Positions 17,980 through 25,804 of a stretch of DNA of 64,000 bases are shown in pieces (position 1 is the first letter of the stretch; the number at the start of each line of letters is the position of its first letter). The notes under the pieces are model-generated. The model saw only the letters and a list, made by a program, of their open reading frames with translations, made no database searches and was not told the DNA's origin. The position numbers and the translations under genes are program-made. Where the stretch lies: assembly GCF_003574315.2 (NCBI RefSeq), contig NZ_AP025739.1, positions 2,480,001-2,544,000 of the forward strand, in the 5' to 3' direction. Source of the DNA: Capsulimonas corticalis. GTDB lineage: Bacteria > Armatimonadota > Armatimonadia > Armatimonadales > Capsulimonadaceae.

Positions 17980-18492
17980 TTAGGATCTGCATTGTAAATT
18001 AAACTCATCTCTTGCCTTTTGCAGCTTCGCCCTAATGACGGGATCGTCTGACCGATAGTTAAGACCGAGAGTCTTTTGATAATGGATGAGAAGCTTGAAT
18101 CTCAAATCCTGAGTGAATGGGTGGACAACAGCATTGCAGTCTTCGCCGTAAAATACGTCGCACCCTTCTAGACGCGCTTCTAACCATTCTGCAATTTTGA
18201 TAAATAGCGGGAGATCTCCCCGTTCGTAACCAACTCCAAAATAGTCCTTATAGAGGTTAAGGTTCAGCCATAATCCCGAGCGAATGTAAGTCTCGTGGGG
18301 CGGTGTGAAGTAGCTCAAATAACATTTGAGATCCTCTGAATCAATCGCAGCAATCGGGCCGCCGATATAGAAGTCATCGGACGGATCGATAGGGAGCGTC
18401 GGCTCCATCGTCAGTTGCTGCCATAGGCTTTCCGGCGTGCCTCCCAATGGAAGGGCCTCCACGCGAAATATCATTTCAGCCCCAAGGGCCAT
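17980..18492 (-). CDS. Hypothetical protein behind a structured RNA leader
   Basis: The product has 170 residues, starts MALGAEMIFRVEALPLGGTP and contains FYIGGPIAAIDSEDL, YFGVGYERGDLPLFIKIAEWLEARLEGCDVFYGEDC and FKLLIHYQKTLG. It is soluble and resembles small immunity-type proteins, but no family is recognised. AGGAA precedes the ATG. Directly upstream sits a promoter / structured RNA / intrinsic terminator cassette (18526-18707). If the terminator can be bypassed, this gene would be its regulated target. Confidence 0.7.
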   Translation of the reverse strand: MALGAEMIFRVEALPLGGTPESLWQQLTMEPTLPIDPSDDFYIGGPIAAIDSEDLKCYLSYFTPPHETYIRSGLWLNLNLYKDYFGVGYERGDLPLFIKIAEWLEARLEGCDVFYGEDCNAVVHPFTQDLRFKLLIHYQKTLGLNYRSDDPVIRAKLQKARDEFNLQCRS

Positions 18493-18525
18493 GGCGATTT
18501 CCTCAATATGGACAACTCAAACAAA

Positions 18526-18707
18526 AAGCCGGACACTCCATCAATGGGGAATGTCCGGCTTCTGTATTCTACGCTCTTCGCAACAAAATGTCAGGCGTGT
18601 ACAGGCGACGGCATCCCCAGCGGTGTGGGGCGCCACCATCGGCGGATTTGTGTTTGCGCGCCTGTGATCATGGGGTTATGATACTGGATAGGGACGGGTC
18701 CTGTCAA
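18526..18707 (-). ncRNA. Structured RNA cassette, copy 1 (promoter, three-way junction, terminator)
   Basis: Read on the minus strand, TTGACA (18702-18707), an 18-base spacer and TATCAT (18678-18683) form a sigma-70-type promoter. The transcript then folds as P1 ACAGGCG/CGCCTGT (18659-18665 with 18601-18607), enclosing P2 CCGCC/GGTGG (18641-18645 with 18633-18637) and P3 CCCC/GGGG (18627-18630 with 18615-18618, written as plus-strand positions). It ends in a 14-bp terminator stem (18526-18561) followed by TTTTTG. About 110 bp is nearly identical to a second copy at 19.7-19.9 kb. I know no RNA class with this fold. It may be a small RNA or a leader controlling the gene starting at 18492. Confidence 0.65.
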
Positions 18708-18800
18708 GATCATCCACAACATCGCACTCCGTCGCCGTCGCTTTCGGCGGCGCCTTGCTGACCGCCGCCAGTGTCATATGATCGTCCTTTTGAATCAACG

Positions 18801-19397
18801 TCAGTATAGATAATGCTTGCGTGGTTTTCCCATCCATGCGCGCATAAACCGAGAGTCCGCGTAGTGTGTGACCCAATCTTTTCCATCGATCGGTATCCCG
18901 ACGACTCGGCCGGGCATCCTCTTCACCATATTGCGAAATGCGGGCTCGCAATCCTCCGACCAACGCGCTCTCTTGCGCAAGGCCGTGTGATCGTAAGGGC
19001 ATTCGAGCGGCAGGGGCGGCCATAGACACGACTCAAAGTCGACAATTCCGTCGATAATCTCGGAGATGGCCGCAACAATCTCGCCGAGGATGCGGTCGTT
19101 ATGCTCGCCGGAGCAGATCGAGGAGCAGCCAATATATTGGCGCGGCGCAAACCCAAACGCTTCCGCGAATAGATGATTGTGCGAAGAACCTGGGTTCCAT
19201 TCGCATGGCTCCACGCCTACCCAGAAGAGGCCCGGCAGTGGCAGCGTGACTTTCCAAGTCTTGCTTCTGAGATTCCGAACCTGATATTCGTTCCCATCAT
19301 GACCTGTGCTGATGCTGTCCATATACCGATCCAGCGCCTCGTGTTGGGTCTCATCGAGTTCGCGGGCGACGAGTATTGAGCAACTTGGTCCACCCAC
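18801..19397 (-). CDS. DUF6368-like protein
   Basis: This 198-residue protein begins MGGPSCSILVAREL and continues with TWKVTLPLPGLFWVGVEPCEWNPGSSHNHLFAEAFGFAPRQ and RILGEIVAAISEIIDGIVDF. It ends with VVGIPIDGKDWVTHYADSRFMRAWM. The start and overall pattern agree with my memory of the DUF6368 family, which is common beside contact-dependent toxin systems; the match was not checked. No signal peptide is present. A good ribosome site (GGAGGAGAT) precedes the ATG. A cassette of promoter, RNA and terminator begins about 95 bases after its stop. Confidence 0.6.
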   Translation of the reverse strand: MGGPSCSILVARELDETQHEALDRYMDSISTGHDGNEYQVRNLRSKTWKVTLPLPGLFWVGVEPCEWNPGSSHNHLFAEAFGFAPRQYIGCSSICSGEHNDRILGEIVAAISEIIDGIVDFESCLWPPLPLECPYDHTALRKRARWSEDCEPAFRNMVKRMPGRVVGIPIDGKDWVTHYADSRFMRAWMGKPRKHYLY

Positions 19398-19410
19398 GGT
19401 ATCTCCTCCT

Positions 19411-19487
19411 TTCCGTTACGTCGGCGTGTCGAGTCGTCCCGTCGCCGCTGAAACGGACGAGCCAATTGAGTGTATGGCGCCGCTCAA
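19411..19487 (-). pseudogene. Remnant of a DUF4272 gene
   Basis: On the minus strand this stretch encodes ERRHTLNWLVRF followed by a run ending in DVT. That matches the C-terminus of the intact DUF4272 gene at 22793 (KERHHALNWLVRF...DDVDTPT). The DNA also shares TACGTCGGCGTGTCGA with the end of that gene (22794-22809). Only about 80 bases remain, out of frame with any start, so it is a gene fragment. It shows that a DUF4272 paralogue once lay here. Confidence 0.6.
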
Positions 19488-19503
19488 AGTTAGGCGACTG
19501 AAG

Positions 19504-19659
19504 TCATGCGGCATCACAAGCCGCCGCCACTTCTGACCAATTTGATGTCTCCCCAAGTCCCATTTCCGACTGGCCTAGTGCCTCAGGAATCAAGCTGGCG
19601 CACGTGGCTCGCAGGCGGAGGAGTGCTTCTTCGGGCGCCACTTCAAGAGCGAACGTCAT
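19504..19659 (-). CDS. Possible 51-residue protein behind RNA cassette copy 2
   Basis: A strong GGAGGAG lies nine bases ahead of an ATG at 19659. The frame encodes 51 residues (MTFALEVAPEEALLRLRATC...NWSEVAAACDAA) and reads like ordinary protein, with a Leu/Ala-rich amphipathic helix. It may be a complete small protein or the surviving 5' end of a gene whose 3' part is the DUF4272 remnant just beyond. Its position directly downstream of the second RNA cassette parallels the gene at 17980-18492. The bases between 19660 and 19710 hold only the end of the cassette. Confidence 0.4.
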   Translation of the reverse strand: MTFALEVAPEEALLRLRATCASLIPEALGQSEMGLGETSNWSEVAAACDAA

Positions 19660-19710
19660 TGTCTTACGCTCCTCCCATTACTGCACTCCTTGTACCTCAG
19701 AAACAAAAAT

Positions 19711-19891
19711 AGCCGGACTTCCCTGTTGTGCAAGGATGCCCGGCTTCTGTAAACTTCGCAAAATCGGATTGATCTTAGGCGTATACAGGCGACGGCATCC
19801 CCAGCGGTGTGGGGCGCCACCATCGGCGGGTCTGTGTTTGCGCGCCTGTGATCATGGGATTATGATACTGGATAGGGACGGGTTCTGTCAA
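19711..19891 (-). ncRNA. Structured RNA cassette, copy 2
   Basis: Same design as the first copy: TTGACA (19886-19891), an 18-base spacer and TATCAT (19862-19867), then the P1/P2/P3 three-way junction with all pairing bases unchanged, and a terminator hairpin (about 19711-19745) followed by ATTTTTG. The promoter and junction part are nearly identical to copy 1. The terminator stem has a different sequence that still pairs (AGCCGGGC with GTCCGGCT), so structure is kept while sequence drifts. It starts 27 bases after the methyltransferase stop on the same strand. Confidence 0.65.
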
Positions 19892-19917
19892 GGCGGCGAT
19901 TGGGGCAGTTCCGAGGT

Positions 19918-20610
19918 TCATCCGGCATTCGTGTGGGCGCTGAAGATAATCCAGGTGGTGGGGCTGTTTCCGGTCATGCCGCCCTGCGCCGTTTCTATGT
20001 GATCGATGGTGAAATTGGCTTCGCGGAGCAGGGCCGCGAAGTTATCTTCCTGCCAGAAGATGAACTGTCGTTCGATGCCTATGCCGTATTTGTCGTCGTG
20101 GATCATTTGCGGACCCTGCGGCCCCATCTTAAGCGAGATCCGCGTGCGGCCGCTGGGCGTGAGGATACGATGTAAGTCATGGAGGAAGGTAGGGACATCG
20201 CTTTCGGGGACGTGAATGAGAGAGGCGGAGATCCACGCGCCGTCGAAGGATTGGGCGGCGAAAGCTGTTCCGATCTCTCGCATGTCTAAACGGAGGAACG
20301 CTGGGTTGTCCGATGACGATCTTTCCCTTGACGATCTTTCCCTGGCGATTTGGATCATGGCTTCGGAATAATCGATGGCGGTGACTGCAAATCCCAGATC
20401 TGCGAATTGCTGCGCGTGTATGCCGGGGCCGCAGCCGAGATCGATGAGGCGGGGTCCGGCGAGACTTTCCGCGAATGTCCGAAGATGAGGAGGGACTTCA
20501 ATCTGACGGTTCTCCAAGGTCTTCTTTGTAAACGCTCGCGCCACTTCGATGTCTTCGTAGACCCGTCGCGTGGCGGATTGTCCGTCGAGTTTTTCGTCCG
20601 AGTGTGTCAT
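19918..20610 (-). CDS. Class I SAM-dependent methyltransferase
   Basis: The ATG at 20610 gives 230 residues beginning MTHSDEKLDGQSATRRVYED. SAM-binding motif I is LIDLGCGPGIHAQQF (near residue 54), with the acidic residue of motif II in AVTAIDYSEAM, then FLRLDMREIG and FDGAWISASLIHVPESD. The fold is the Methyltransf_11/25 type that methylates small molecules; no substrate can be deduced. The divergent ADP-ribosylglycohydrolase gene starts 104 bases away, so the two probably share a control region. The upstream reading frame to 20808 is not needed. Confidence 0.88.
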   Translation of the reverse strand: MTHSDEKLDGQSATRRVYEDIEVARAFTKKTLENRQIEVPPHLRTFAESLAGPRLIDLGCGPGIHAQQFADLGFAVTAIDYSEAMIQIARERSSRERSSSDNPAFLRLDMREIGTAFAAQSFDGAWISASLIHVPESDVPTFLHDLHRILTPSGRTRISLKMGPQGPQMIHDDKYGIGIERQFIFWQEDNFAALLREANFTIDHIETAQGGMTGNSPTTWIIFSAHTNAG

Positions 20611-20713
20611 CTGATATTTTTCTCTATGGGCGACGGCGCGCACAACGCGGTTTGTTTCTTGATCTGCAATAATGGAGCCATATTGATCGCGTTTCGTCGG
20701 AAAGAGTACCCAA

Positions 20714-21622
20714 ATGCAAGAAGACCCGCATATTTCGCGACTTGATCGGGCGTTCGCGTCGCTTGAAGGCGTGAGCGTCGGCGATGCGTTCGGCAGCCTT
20801 TTCTTCAATTTGCCGGAGATCGTTGAGCCGAAGATCGAGCGGCGCGAGACTCCGGAGGGAGTTTGGCTGTTTACGGACGATACGATGATGGCGCTGTCCG
20901 TCTACAATATGCTGCGCGATCAAGGGGCGGTCCTGCCGGACTTGCTGGCGGCGGACTTCGCCGCGCGTTACGACAACACGCGGGGGTATGGCCCGACGAT
21001 GCATGGGCTGCTTGCCGATATCGCCGTTTGGCCGTCGCGATGGCGTACGCTGGCCGGCGCGCAGTTCGGCGGCCGAGGATCGTTTGGCAACGGCTCCGCG
21101 ATGCGCGTTGCCCCGATCGGAGCATACTTTGCGGACGATCTGGGCAAGGTGGCGGAGCAGGCCGAGCTGTCGTCGATCACCACGCATACGAATTCCGAAG
21201 CCATCGCGGGTGCGGTCGCCGTTGCGGTGGGCGCGGCGATTGCCGCAAGTCTTTCGGGCGGCGGCCGGCCAGGGCGCGCCGAATTTCTGAGCGCCGTCAT
21301 CGCGCACGTTCCCGACAGCGAAGTGCGCGCGCGTCTGCGCCTGGCGCGGGATATGGACGACGGCGCGTCCGTGCGCCACGCCGTTGCGGTGCTCGGCAAC
21401 GGCGTCGGCATCTCGGCCCAGGACACCGTCCCCTTCAGCCTCTGGTGCGCGGGCGAGCGCCTGGACAGCTACGAAGAAGCGCTCTGGCTGACCGTCTCCG
21501 GCCTCGGCGACCGCGACACCACATGCGCCATTGTCGGCGGCGTTGTCGCCTGCTATACCGGCGCCGACGGCATCCCCGCCGAATGGCGCCGCCGACGCGA
21601 ACCGCTGCCCGATTGGAGATAG
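20714..21622 (+). CDS. ADP-ribosylglycohydrolase family protein
   Basis: This 302-residue protein matches the DraG/ARH fold. Metal-site motifs are TDDTMM near residue 55, GNGSAMRVAPIG near 124, THTNSEAIAGA near 156 and DRDTTCAIVGGVVA near 263, which carry the Thr/Asp ligands of the two magnesium ions. Such enzymes remove ADP-ribose from proteins or nucleic acids. In an accessory region, a plausible role is to reverse an ADP-ribosylating toxin or phage effector; that is inference. A ribosome-site-like GGAAAGAG precedes the ATG. Confidence 0.9.
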   Translation: MQEDPHISRLDRAFASLEGVSVGDAFGSLFFNLPEIVEPKIERRETPEGVWLFTDDTMMALSVYNMLRDQGAVLPDLLAADFAARYDNTRGYGPTMHGLLADIAVWPSRWRTLAGAQFGGRGSFGNGSAMRVAPIGAYFADDLGKVAEQAELSSITTHTNSEAIAGAVAVAVGAAIAASLSGGGRPGRAEFLSAVIAHVPDSEVRARLRLARDMDDGASVRHAVAVLGNGVGISAQDTVPFSLWCAGERLDSYEEALWLTVSGLGDRDTTCAIVGGVVACYTGADGIPAEWRRRREPLPDWR

Positions 21623-21653
21623 CGTCGATGAGCTCCCCTAACGCTTGCGCTCG

Positions 21654-22184
21654 TTAGCCGTGTCCTTGTTTTTCAGAAACCAGGCGGAATTGTGTGATTA
21701 CGTTGTCTCCAAGATGGAATAACGGAGAAAGCGGATCGTGGTTATTCCCAAGCGCGTCCCAGTTCGCCTCGTATGTGTGGACGGCTTCCGGCGTGAGAAC
21801 GTAAAATCGCACGTGATTCTGTTTGGGCAACGGAAAAGATTGCGTCGTCTGCATAAGAGTGAGATAATCCCCTGCGGCGGCGATCAACGCCAGGCCGGCG
21901 TTTCGGACGCTGTCATGCCCAACTCCGCCTAAAAGCCCGCCGCCGCCGCTGTAGTAAATGCTGACGCTGCCTTCACACATCGTCATGAGGGTCGCGGAAC
22001 CGCTGGAAGTCGCAAGATCCATCAAGACCCCGTAAGGCTCCCCGGGCTTTGCATTAAGCCCGATGTCTTCCGGCTTTGTCTTAAGCGCAAACTCACGCAT
22101 CCCGTGATATACTTCTGGACCGCTCTTAGGCTTCGCCTCGCCGGCTTCAGCCGCCCCCTCTTTTTTCTTCGAAAACGGCCACAT
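21654..22184 (-). CDS. Hypothetical cytoplasmic protein
   Basis: The ATG at 22184, with AAGGA eight bases ahead, gives a 176-residue product. The N-terminus is basic (MWPFSKKKEGAAEAGEAK), then a globular domain follows with PYGVLMDLATSSGSATLMTMCEGSVSIYYSGGGGLLGG and NAGLALIAAAGDYL. A small, Gly-rich turn and two short hydrophobic stretches are seen, but no signal peptide. I do not recognise the family. It is convergent with the ADP-ribosylglycohydrolase gene and lies 34 bases past the next gene's stop-to-start gap on its own strand. Confidence 0.7.
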   Translation of the reverse strand: MWPFSKKKEGAAEAGEAKPKSGPEVYHGMREFALKTKPEDIGLNAKPGEPYGVLMDLATSSGSATLMTMCEGSVSIYYSGGGGLLGGVGHDSVRNAGLALIAAAGDYLTLMQTTQSFPLPKQNHVRFYVLTPEAVHTYEANWDALGNNHDPLSPLFHLGDNVITQFRLVSEKQGHG

Positions 22185-22217
22185 CACTTCATTCCTTTTC
22201 TGTTGGTTTTGTTGATG

Positions 22218-22739
22218 TTAGTTGCTGGGCGAGGGCATCTTTTTGCCGTCAACAAACATCGTCTCGTTTTGGAAAGTCTCACTGAGCAGACGCCATTTTC
22301 CCGCTTGCTTCACCCATTTATCCAAATAATAGCCGCCGCCTGTCAGATGATGTGTCGCCCCTTTAGGCCCGAACTCTCCAGTCATGTCTTTTTGTATGAG
22401 GTCGCCTTTTTGAAAGATATTTACGAGAGCGACATTGCCAGATACCGCCAGCTTCGTAATCGTGGTTTTTATCTGGATGGTGCGTACTCTCTCTTTATCT
22501 CCGCCAGCCGCCATGGTGTGCTTTGCTCTGAGCATCAGCTCATCACGGTATGGACCTTTCGCCAGAGTATCGTCGATCGCGGAGATTAGCTGCTGACCTC
22601 CGCTTCCGCTCAAAGCCTGATCCATGCGATGATAGCTCGCGTTCAACTCTTTTCGTACTCCCGCATCGTCATTTCGCGCCTGGGATGTCGCTGTTACCGA
22701 TAGCAGTAAGAAAACTGCGGCTGCCCAATGTTTTCGCAT
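22218..22739 (-). CDS. Secreted NTF2-like protein
   Basis: The ATG at 22739 gives 173 residues with a clear signal peptide (MRKHWAAAVFLLLSVTATSQA). The mature part is a single alpha/beta domain in the SnoaL/DUF4440 style: helix (KELNASYHRMDQALSGSG), then strands IQIKTTITKLAVSGNVALVNIFQKG, GATHHLTGGGYYLDKWVKQAGKWRLLSETFQNE. Such proteins commonly bind small ligands; no catalytic residue stands out. The long upstream extension of the frame overlaps the DUF4272 gene and is not coding. Confidence 0.75.
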   Translation of the reverse strand: MRKHWAAAVFLLLSVTATSQARNDDAGVRKELNASYHRMDQALSGSGGQQLISAIDDTLAKGPYRDELMLRAKHTMAAGGDKERVRTIQIKTTITKLAVSGNVALVNIFQKGDLIQKDMTGEFGPKGATHHLTGGGYYLDKWVKQAGKWRLLSETFQNETMFVDGKKMPSPSN

Positions 22740-22792
22740 TTGTTTGTTCCTGATTCTGATGGTGAGTTGTTTTATTGCTTTGATCGGCTTTT

Positions 22793-23815
22793 TTACGTCG
22801 GCGTGTCGACATCGTCCCAGTCGCTGTTTTGGAATCGAACCAGCCAGTTGAGGGCGTGGTGGCGTTCCTTGACCACGCTCGCATTCACGTTTGCCGGGGG
22901 CGCTTGCCGCTGGACGCGGGCTTCTGTAACGGCCCAGTGCAGACGGTAGTGGAGGTCGAGCGCGTCGAGGATCTCTGCGGCGGGGCGCAGGGTGGCGGAT
23001 TGGACAAATGCTTTTGTGTTGTTGTCCAGCGCGCCGCGCGCGGCTTGGGGCACATCGCAGATTTGCGACGGCCAGGGGAGGCTGTCCGATAAGCGGAGCG
23101 CCCACTGGAGGACGGCCAGCGCTTCGTAGCGCCAGGCGAAGTTGATGATGTCCTGTTTGATTGGGGAGGCGGCAAAGAGAAAGTGGCGCTCCGCCGGCGT
23201 CAGACCTTCAAAGCCGACGGGACAGCGGTTTCTTAACTCGGCGATGGGGAGCGGGTCGTTCTCATTCAGGGATTCGGCGCGTACGCAGGGAATGAACAGA
23301 CCCAGCGATCTCAGGGCGACCTCGGACGGCGTGCGCAGTTGGACTTCCTCGGCGCTGATGAGCGGCGGCAGCGAGCGCGCCGTGGGAACGCCGGATGCGG
23401 TGAGGGTCGCATTGGTGCGCGCCTTGCGTTCGGCGGCGTCCGCCGGATAGGGGACCTGCGCTGCGGGATCGCTTTCGCCATTGGCGCCGACGAGGATACG
23501 CCCTTCGGAGTCGCGCACCGCGCCGTCCGGTGTGAACAAGATCCCGTTCGCGCGGCGCGCCCAATGCGCGAGCGCAGCCAGATCCGCGTCCTCCACATTC
23601 ATGCTGAATTGATTCCGTGTGCGCTCGATATGGAGGAGCACATGGTAGAGCGTCTGCGTCATCGTCTCGCTTCGGTTTCGAACGTATCCGCCGAAGCCGT
23701 TGAGGTGGCCGGCCAGCGCGGGTTCGCCGTGGCCGCGGCTCCCCAGAAGCGCATGCGGGAAGTCGGGAGCGGGCGGGGCGCCTAACGTCGAGTAAATGTT
23801 GATAAGTGTAGTCAT
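22793..23815 (-). CDS. DUF4272 domain protein
   Basis: The 340-residue protein contains a DUF4272-type C-terminal half. Recognisable parts are LRSLGLFIPCVRAES, FAWRYEALAVLQWALRLSDSLPWPSQICDV, ILDALDLHYRLHWAV and KERHHALNWLVRFQNSDWDDVDTPT. The N-terminal half has a plain alpha/beta pattern (LYHVLLHIERTRNQFSM...ALAHWARRANGILFTPDGAV). Function is unknown, and members often occur beside toxins or in small orphan-gene groups. Its ATG overlaps the TGA of the metallo-hydrolase gene (ATGA), so it is translationally coupled to it. A fragment of a second copy survives at 19.4 kb. Confidence 0.78.
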   Translation of the reverse strand: MTTLINIYSTLGAPPAPDFPHALLGSRGHGEPALAGHLNGFGGYVRNRSETMTQTLYHVLLHIERTRNQFSMNVEDADLAALAHWARRANGILFTPDGAVRDSEGRILVGANGESDPAAQVPYPADAAERKARTNATLTASGVPTARSLPPLISAEEVQLRTPSEVALRSLGLFIPCVRAESLNENDPLPIAELRNRCPVGFEGLTPAERHFLFAASPIKQDIINFAWRYEALAVLQWALRLSDSLPWPSQICDVPQAARGALDNNTKAFVQSATLRPAAEILDALDLHYRLHWAVTEARVQRQAPPANVNASVVKERHHALNWLVRFQNSDWDDVDTPT

Positions 23816-24792
23816 TGAGGTTGTCCGTGATGGTGTTGAGTTTCGTCTGTCTCCTGCGCCAGAAAGGAGCGTACAAGATGCGTGCGGGACATGTCCGAGC
23901 CGGTGAGCAGCGCCAGCCAGCCGTCGTGGAACGAGAGATGGTTCACGGCGCTCTTCTGATCGAAGACGAACGCGACGACTTCCGCGAGGGAGCGCGCGGT
24001 GGCCTCGGCTTCACGGACCCGGCCTTGCAGCCCGAGCAGAAAGTCGCGCTTGCGCGTAAGAATTTCCTCGACGCTTTCGGCGTCCGTGAGGGTAAGTCCA
24101 TGGGCGTCAAAGAGGCATCGGGGGCGCAGCGCGATTACCTGCTCCAGACTGCGGATCCAGGCGGGGCCGTCGACTTCGCGGAGCTGGCTGTCGATGTCGG
24201 CGGCGATATAGAGATCTCCGCTGAACAGCCAGCCCTCCGACGGTTCGTAAAGACACACATGGTCCGGGGAGTGGCCGGGCGTGTGCAGAACGGTGAAGAT
24301 GCGCTCGCCCGTACTCACGGTTTCCGGGATCGGGCGGGCGCGGGAGCTGGTTGGCGGTCCGAACATAAAGTTTCGATACCAGGCGCGCTCCGATGGGTAG
24401 CGGATCTCCGCGAGGGCGAGCGGGTGGGCGTAGAGCGCGGTCGTCGCCGCAAACAGATCGTTGTTTCCAACATGGTCTTCATGGTGATGCGTGTTCACGA
24501 CGGCGGTGATGGCGGCGCCCATCCCCAGTCGCTTCAATGTCTGGTCCAGGCATTGGCGCGCCCAGGGGAACCCGGTATCCACGATCAGAGCGCGGTCGAT
24601 CACGTAACTCACCGAGTAATCGTATCCTCCGCCCAGACGCGACACGGCCTTCGTCACAAGGTTATCGATTCGAATGCAGAGGACGCCGGGGACCGGTTCG
24701 GTGACCTGCGCTCGGAGCGGCACAAGCGGCGTGCGTCGAAAAGCCGCTTCCAGCGGACGCCAGGCGAGGCGGCGGACCCATGCGCCGATCAT
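23812..24792 (-). CDS. MBL-fold metallo-hydrolase
   Basis: The ATG at 24792 gives 326 residues. The metallo-beta-lactamase motifs are intact: THHHEDHVGN (near residue 103), HTPGHSPDHV (near 171), FSGDLYIAAD and DAHGLTLTD. The two-metal hydrolase substrate is unknown. The start overlaps the desaturase stop by 4 bases (ATGA) and the stop overlaps the DUF4272 start in the same way, so all three form one tightly coupled operon. No signal peptide is visible. It could hydrolyse a lipid or thioester made by the neighbouring desaturase, but this is inference. Confidence 0.9.
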   Translation of the reverse strand: MIGAWVRRLAWRPLEAAFRRTPLVPLRAQVTEPVPGVLCIRIDNLVTKAVSRLGGGYDYSVSYVIDRALIVDTGFPWARQCLDQTLKRLGMGAAITAVVNTHHHEDHVGNNDLFAATTALYAHPLALAEIRYPSERAWYRNFMFGPPTSSRARPIPETVSTGERIFTVLHTPGHSPDHVCLYEPSEGWLFSGDLYIAADIDSQLREVDGPAWIRSLEQVIALRPRCLFDAHGLTLTDAESVEEILTRKRDFLLGLQGRVREAEATARSLAEVVAFVFDQKSAVNHLSFHDGWLALLTGSDMSRTHLVRSFLAQETDETQHHHGQPQ

Positions 24793-25610
24793 GTCGCGCT
24801 CCGTTTCCGGAACGGCGTCAGCGTGATGGGAACGACTCCGGCTCTGTCGAAATAGGGATCCAAGCGCCGCGCCAACTCCGGCCATTTTTGATGCGGAACC
24901 GACGGATACAGATGATGCTCCAGATGATATAGGTGCTCCAGGGCGACGATCGACGCCACGCGCCCTCGGAAGAGCCGGGTCTGAAACAGCGGCGACCGTC
25001 CCGCGGCGTCGTGGGGAATATACGCCGTGATCACCGGAATGATCCAGCTTCCCATGACGATCAGCACGGCGTAGACCAGCGGCGCCGACGTGACCGGCCA
25101 CAGCGCAATCGCGGCGCTCGCCAGCGCCATCACGCCCAGCCCCTCCCCAATAATCCAAGCGCGGTCCCGCTTCGCCCGGCGGATCGCCCAGAACCACACG
25201 CGCGGCTGGAGAGTCACGCCATCGACCAGCGCCCCCAGCAGCGACATCCGCGCCGCGCGGCCCTCCAAATCATCCTCATGCGGAAACCGCGCATGGTGGT
25301 GCAGGTGAACCAGGCGATAAGCATGACCGCTGCGCAGCGTCAGCAGCTCAATCGCGCACAGCATTCGATCATTCCATCGCCGCGACATCCCCAAATTGCG
25401 ATGCACCAGATCGTGGGAGATCGACCCATACGTGACAAAGCTCAGATACATCAGCGCCAGCACCGCCGCCGGCCACCAGCGCGCCCCCGCAAACCCCGCA
25501 TAAGCAGCGACGCAAAGAAACGGAACCGCCAGCCCCCAGACCCGCTGACGAATCGTGATCCGCGTCAGATCCTCCCCCAATTGCGAAAGCGGAGGCAGCG
25601 GCTGTGTCAT
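24789..25610 (-). CDS. Membrane fatty-acid desaturase / hydroxylase family protein
   Basis: This 273-residue integral membrane protein has three His boxes that bind the di-iron site: HDLVH (near residue 65), HLHHH (near 102) and HLEHH (near 234). Hydrophobic segments before, between and after them (VWGLAVPFLCVAAYAGFAG, AVLALMYLSFV, ALASAAIALWPV, YAVLIVMGSWIIPVITAYI) give the usual four-helix arrangement. It most likely desaturates or hydroxylates a lipid; a carotenoid substrate is also possible. It heads the coupled operon with the metallo-hydrolase and DUF4272 genes. Confidence 0.88.
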   Translation of the reverse strand: MTQPLPPLSQLGEDLTRITIRQRVWGLAVPFLCVAAYAGFAGARWWPAAVLALMYLSFVTYGSISHDLVHRNLGMSRRWNDRMLCAIELLTLRSGHAYRLVHLHHHARFPHEDDLEGRAARMSLLGALVDGVTLQPRVWFWAIRRAKRDRAWIIGEGLGVMALASAAIALWPVTSAPLVYAVLIVMGSWIIPVITAYIPHDAAGRSPLFQTRLFRGRVASIVALEHLYHLEHHLYPSVPHQKWPELARRLDPYFDRAGVVPITLTPFRKRSAT

Positions 25611-25804
25611 GAGGATTCTCTTTTCTCCGTAAAGCGCCGGAAACTGCCTTCGCGATCTCGGATAGACATAACGATCAAATTGGATACAGACGCCATGAAT
25701 GCTATTCCCGAGTTTTCCGCCACTTGCGGTTGGTATGTTACCTGCGTGAGATTAGTGGAGCCTTGCGCGGAGCAGTTCCATTCGTGAAAACTGAAGCGGC
25801 TTAA

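Noticed and set aside
18611-18634. Sequence GCATCCCCAGCGGTGTGGGGCG resembling a type I-E CRISPR repeat
   Set aside because: Only one copy occurs at this site and one at 19.8 kb, with no regular repeat-spacer pattern and no cas genes. It is explained as helix P3 of the structured RNA cassette.
18601-18665. Possible fluoride or cyclic di-GMP riboswitch
   Set aside because: The GATGG in P2 recalls the fluoride motif, but the conserved TAAAC segment and pseudoknot are absent, and the layout does not match cyclic di-GMP aptamers.
23815-24855. 346-codon plus-strand frame across the metallo-hydrolase gene
   Set aside because: Lacks motifs and lies opposite an intact MBL domain with all metal ligands.
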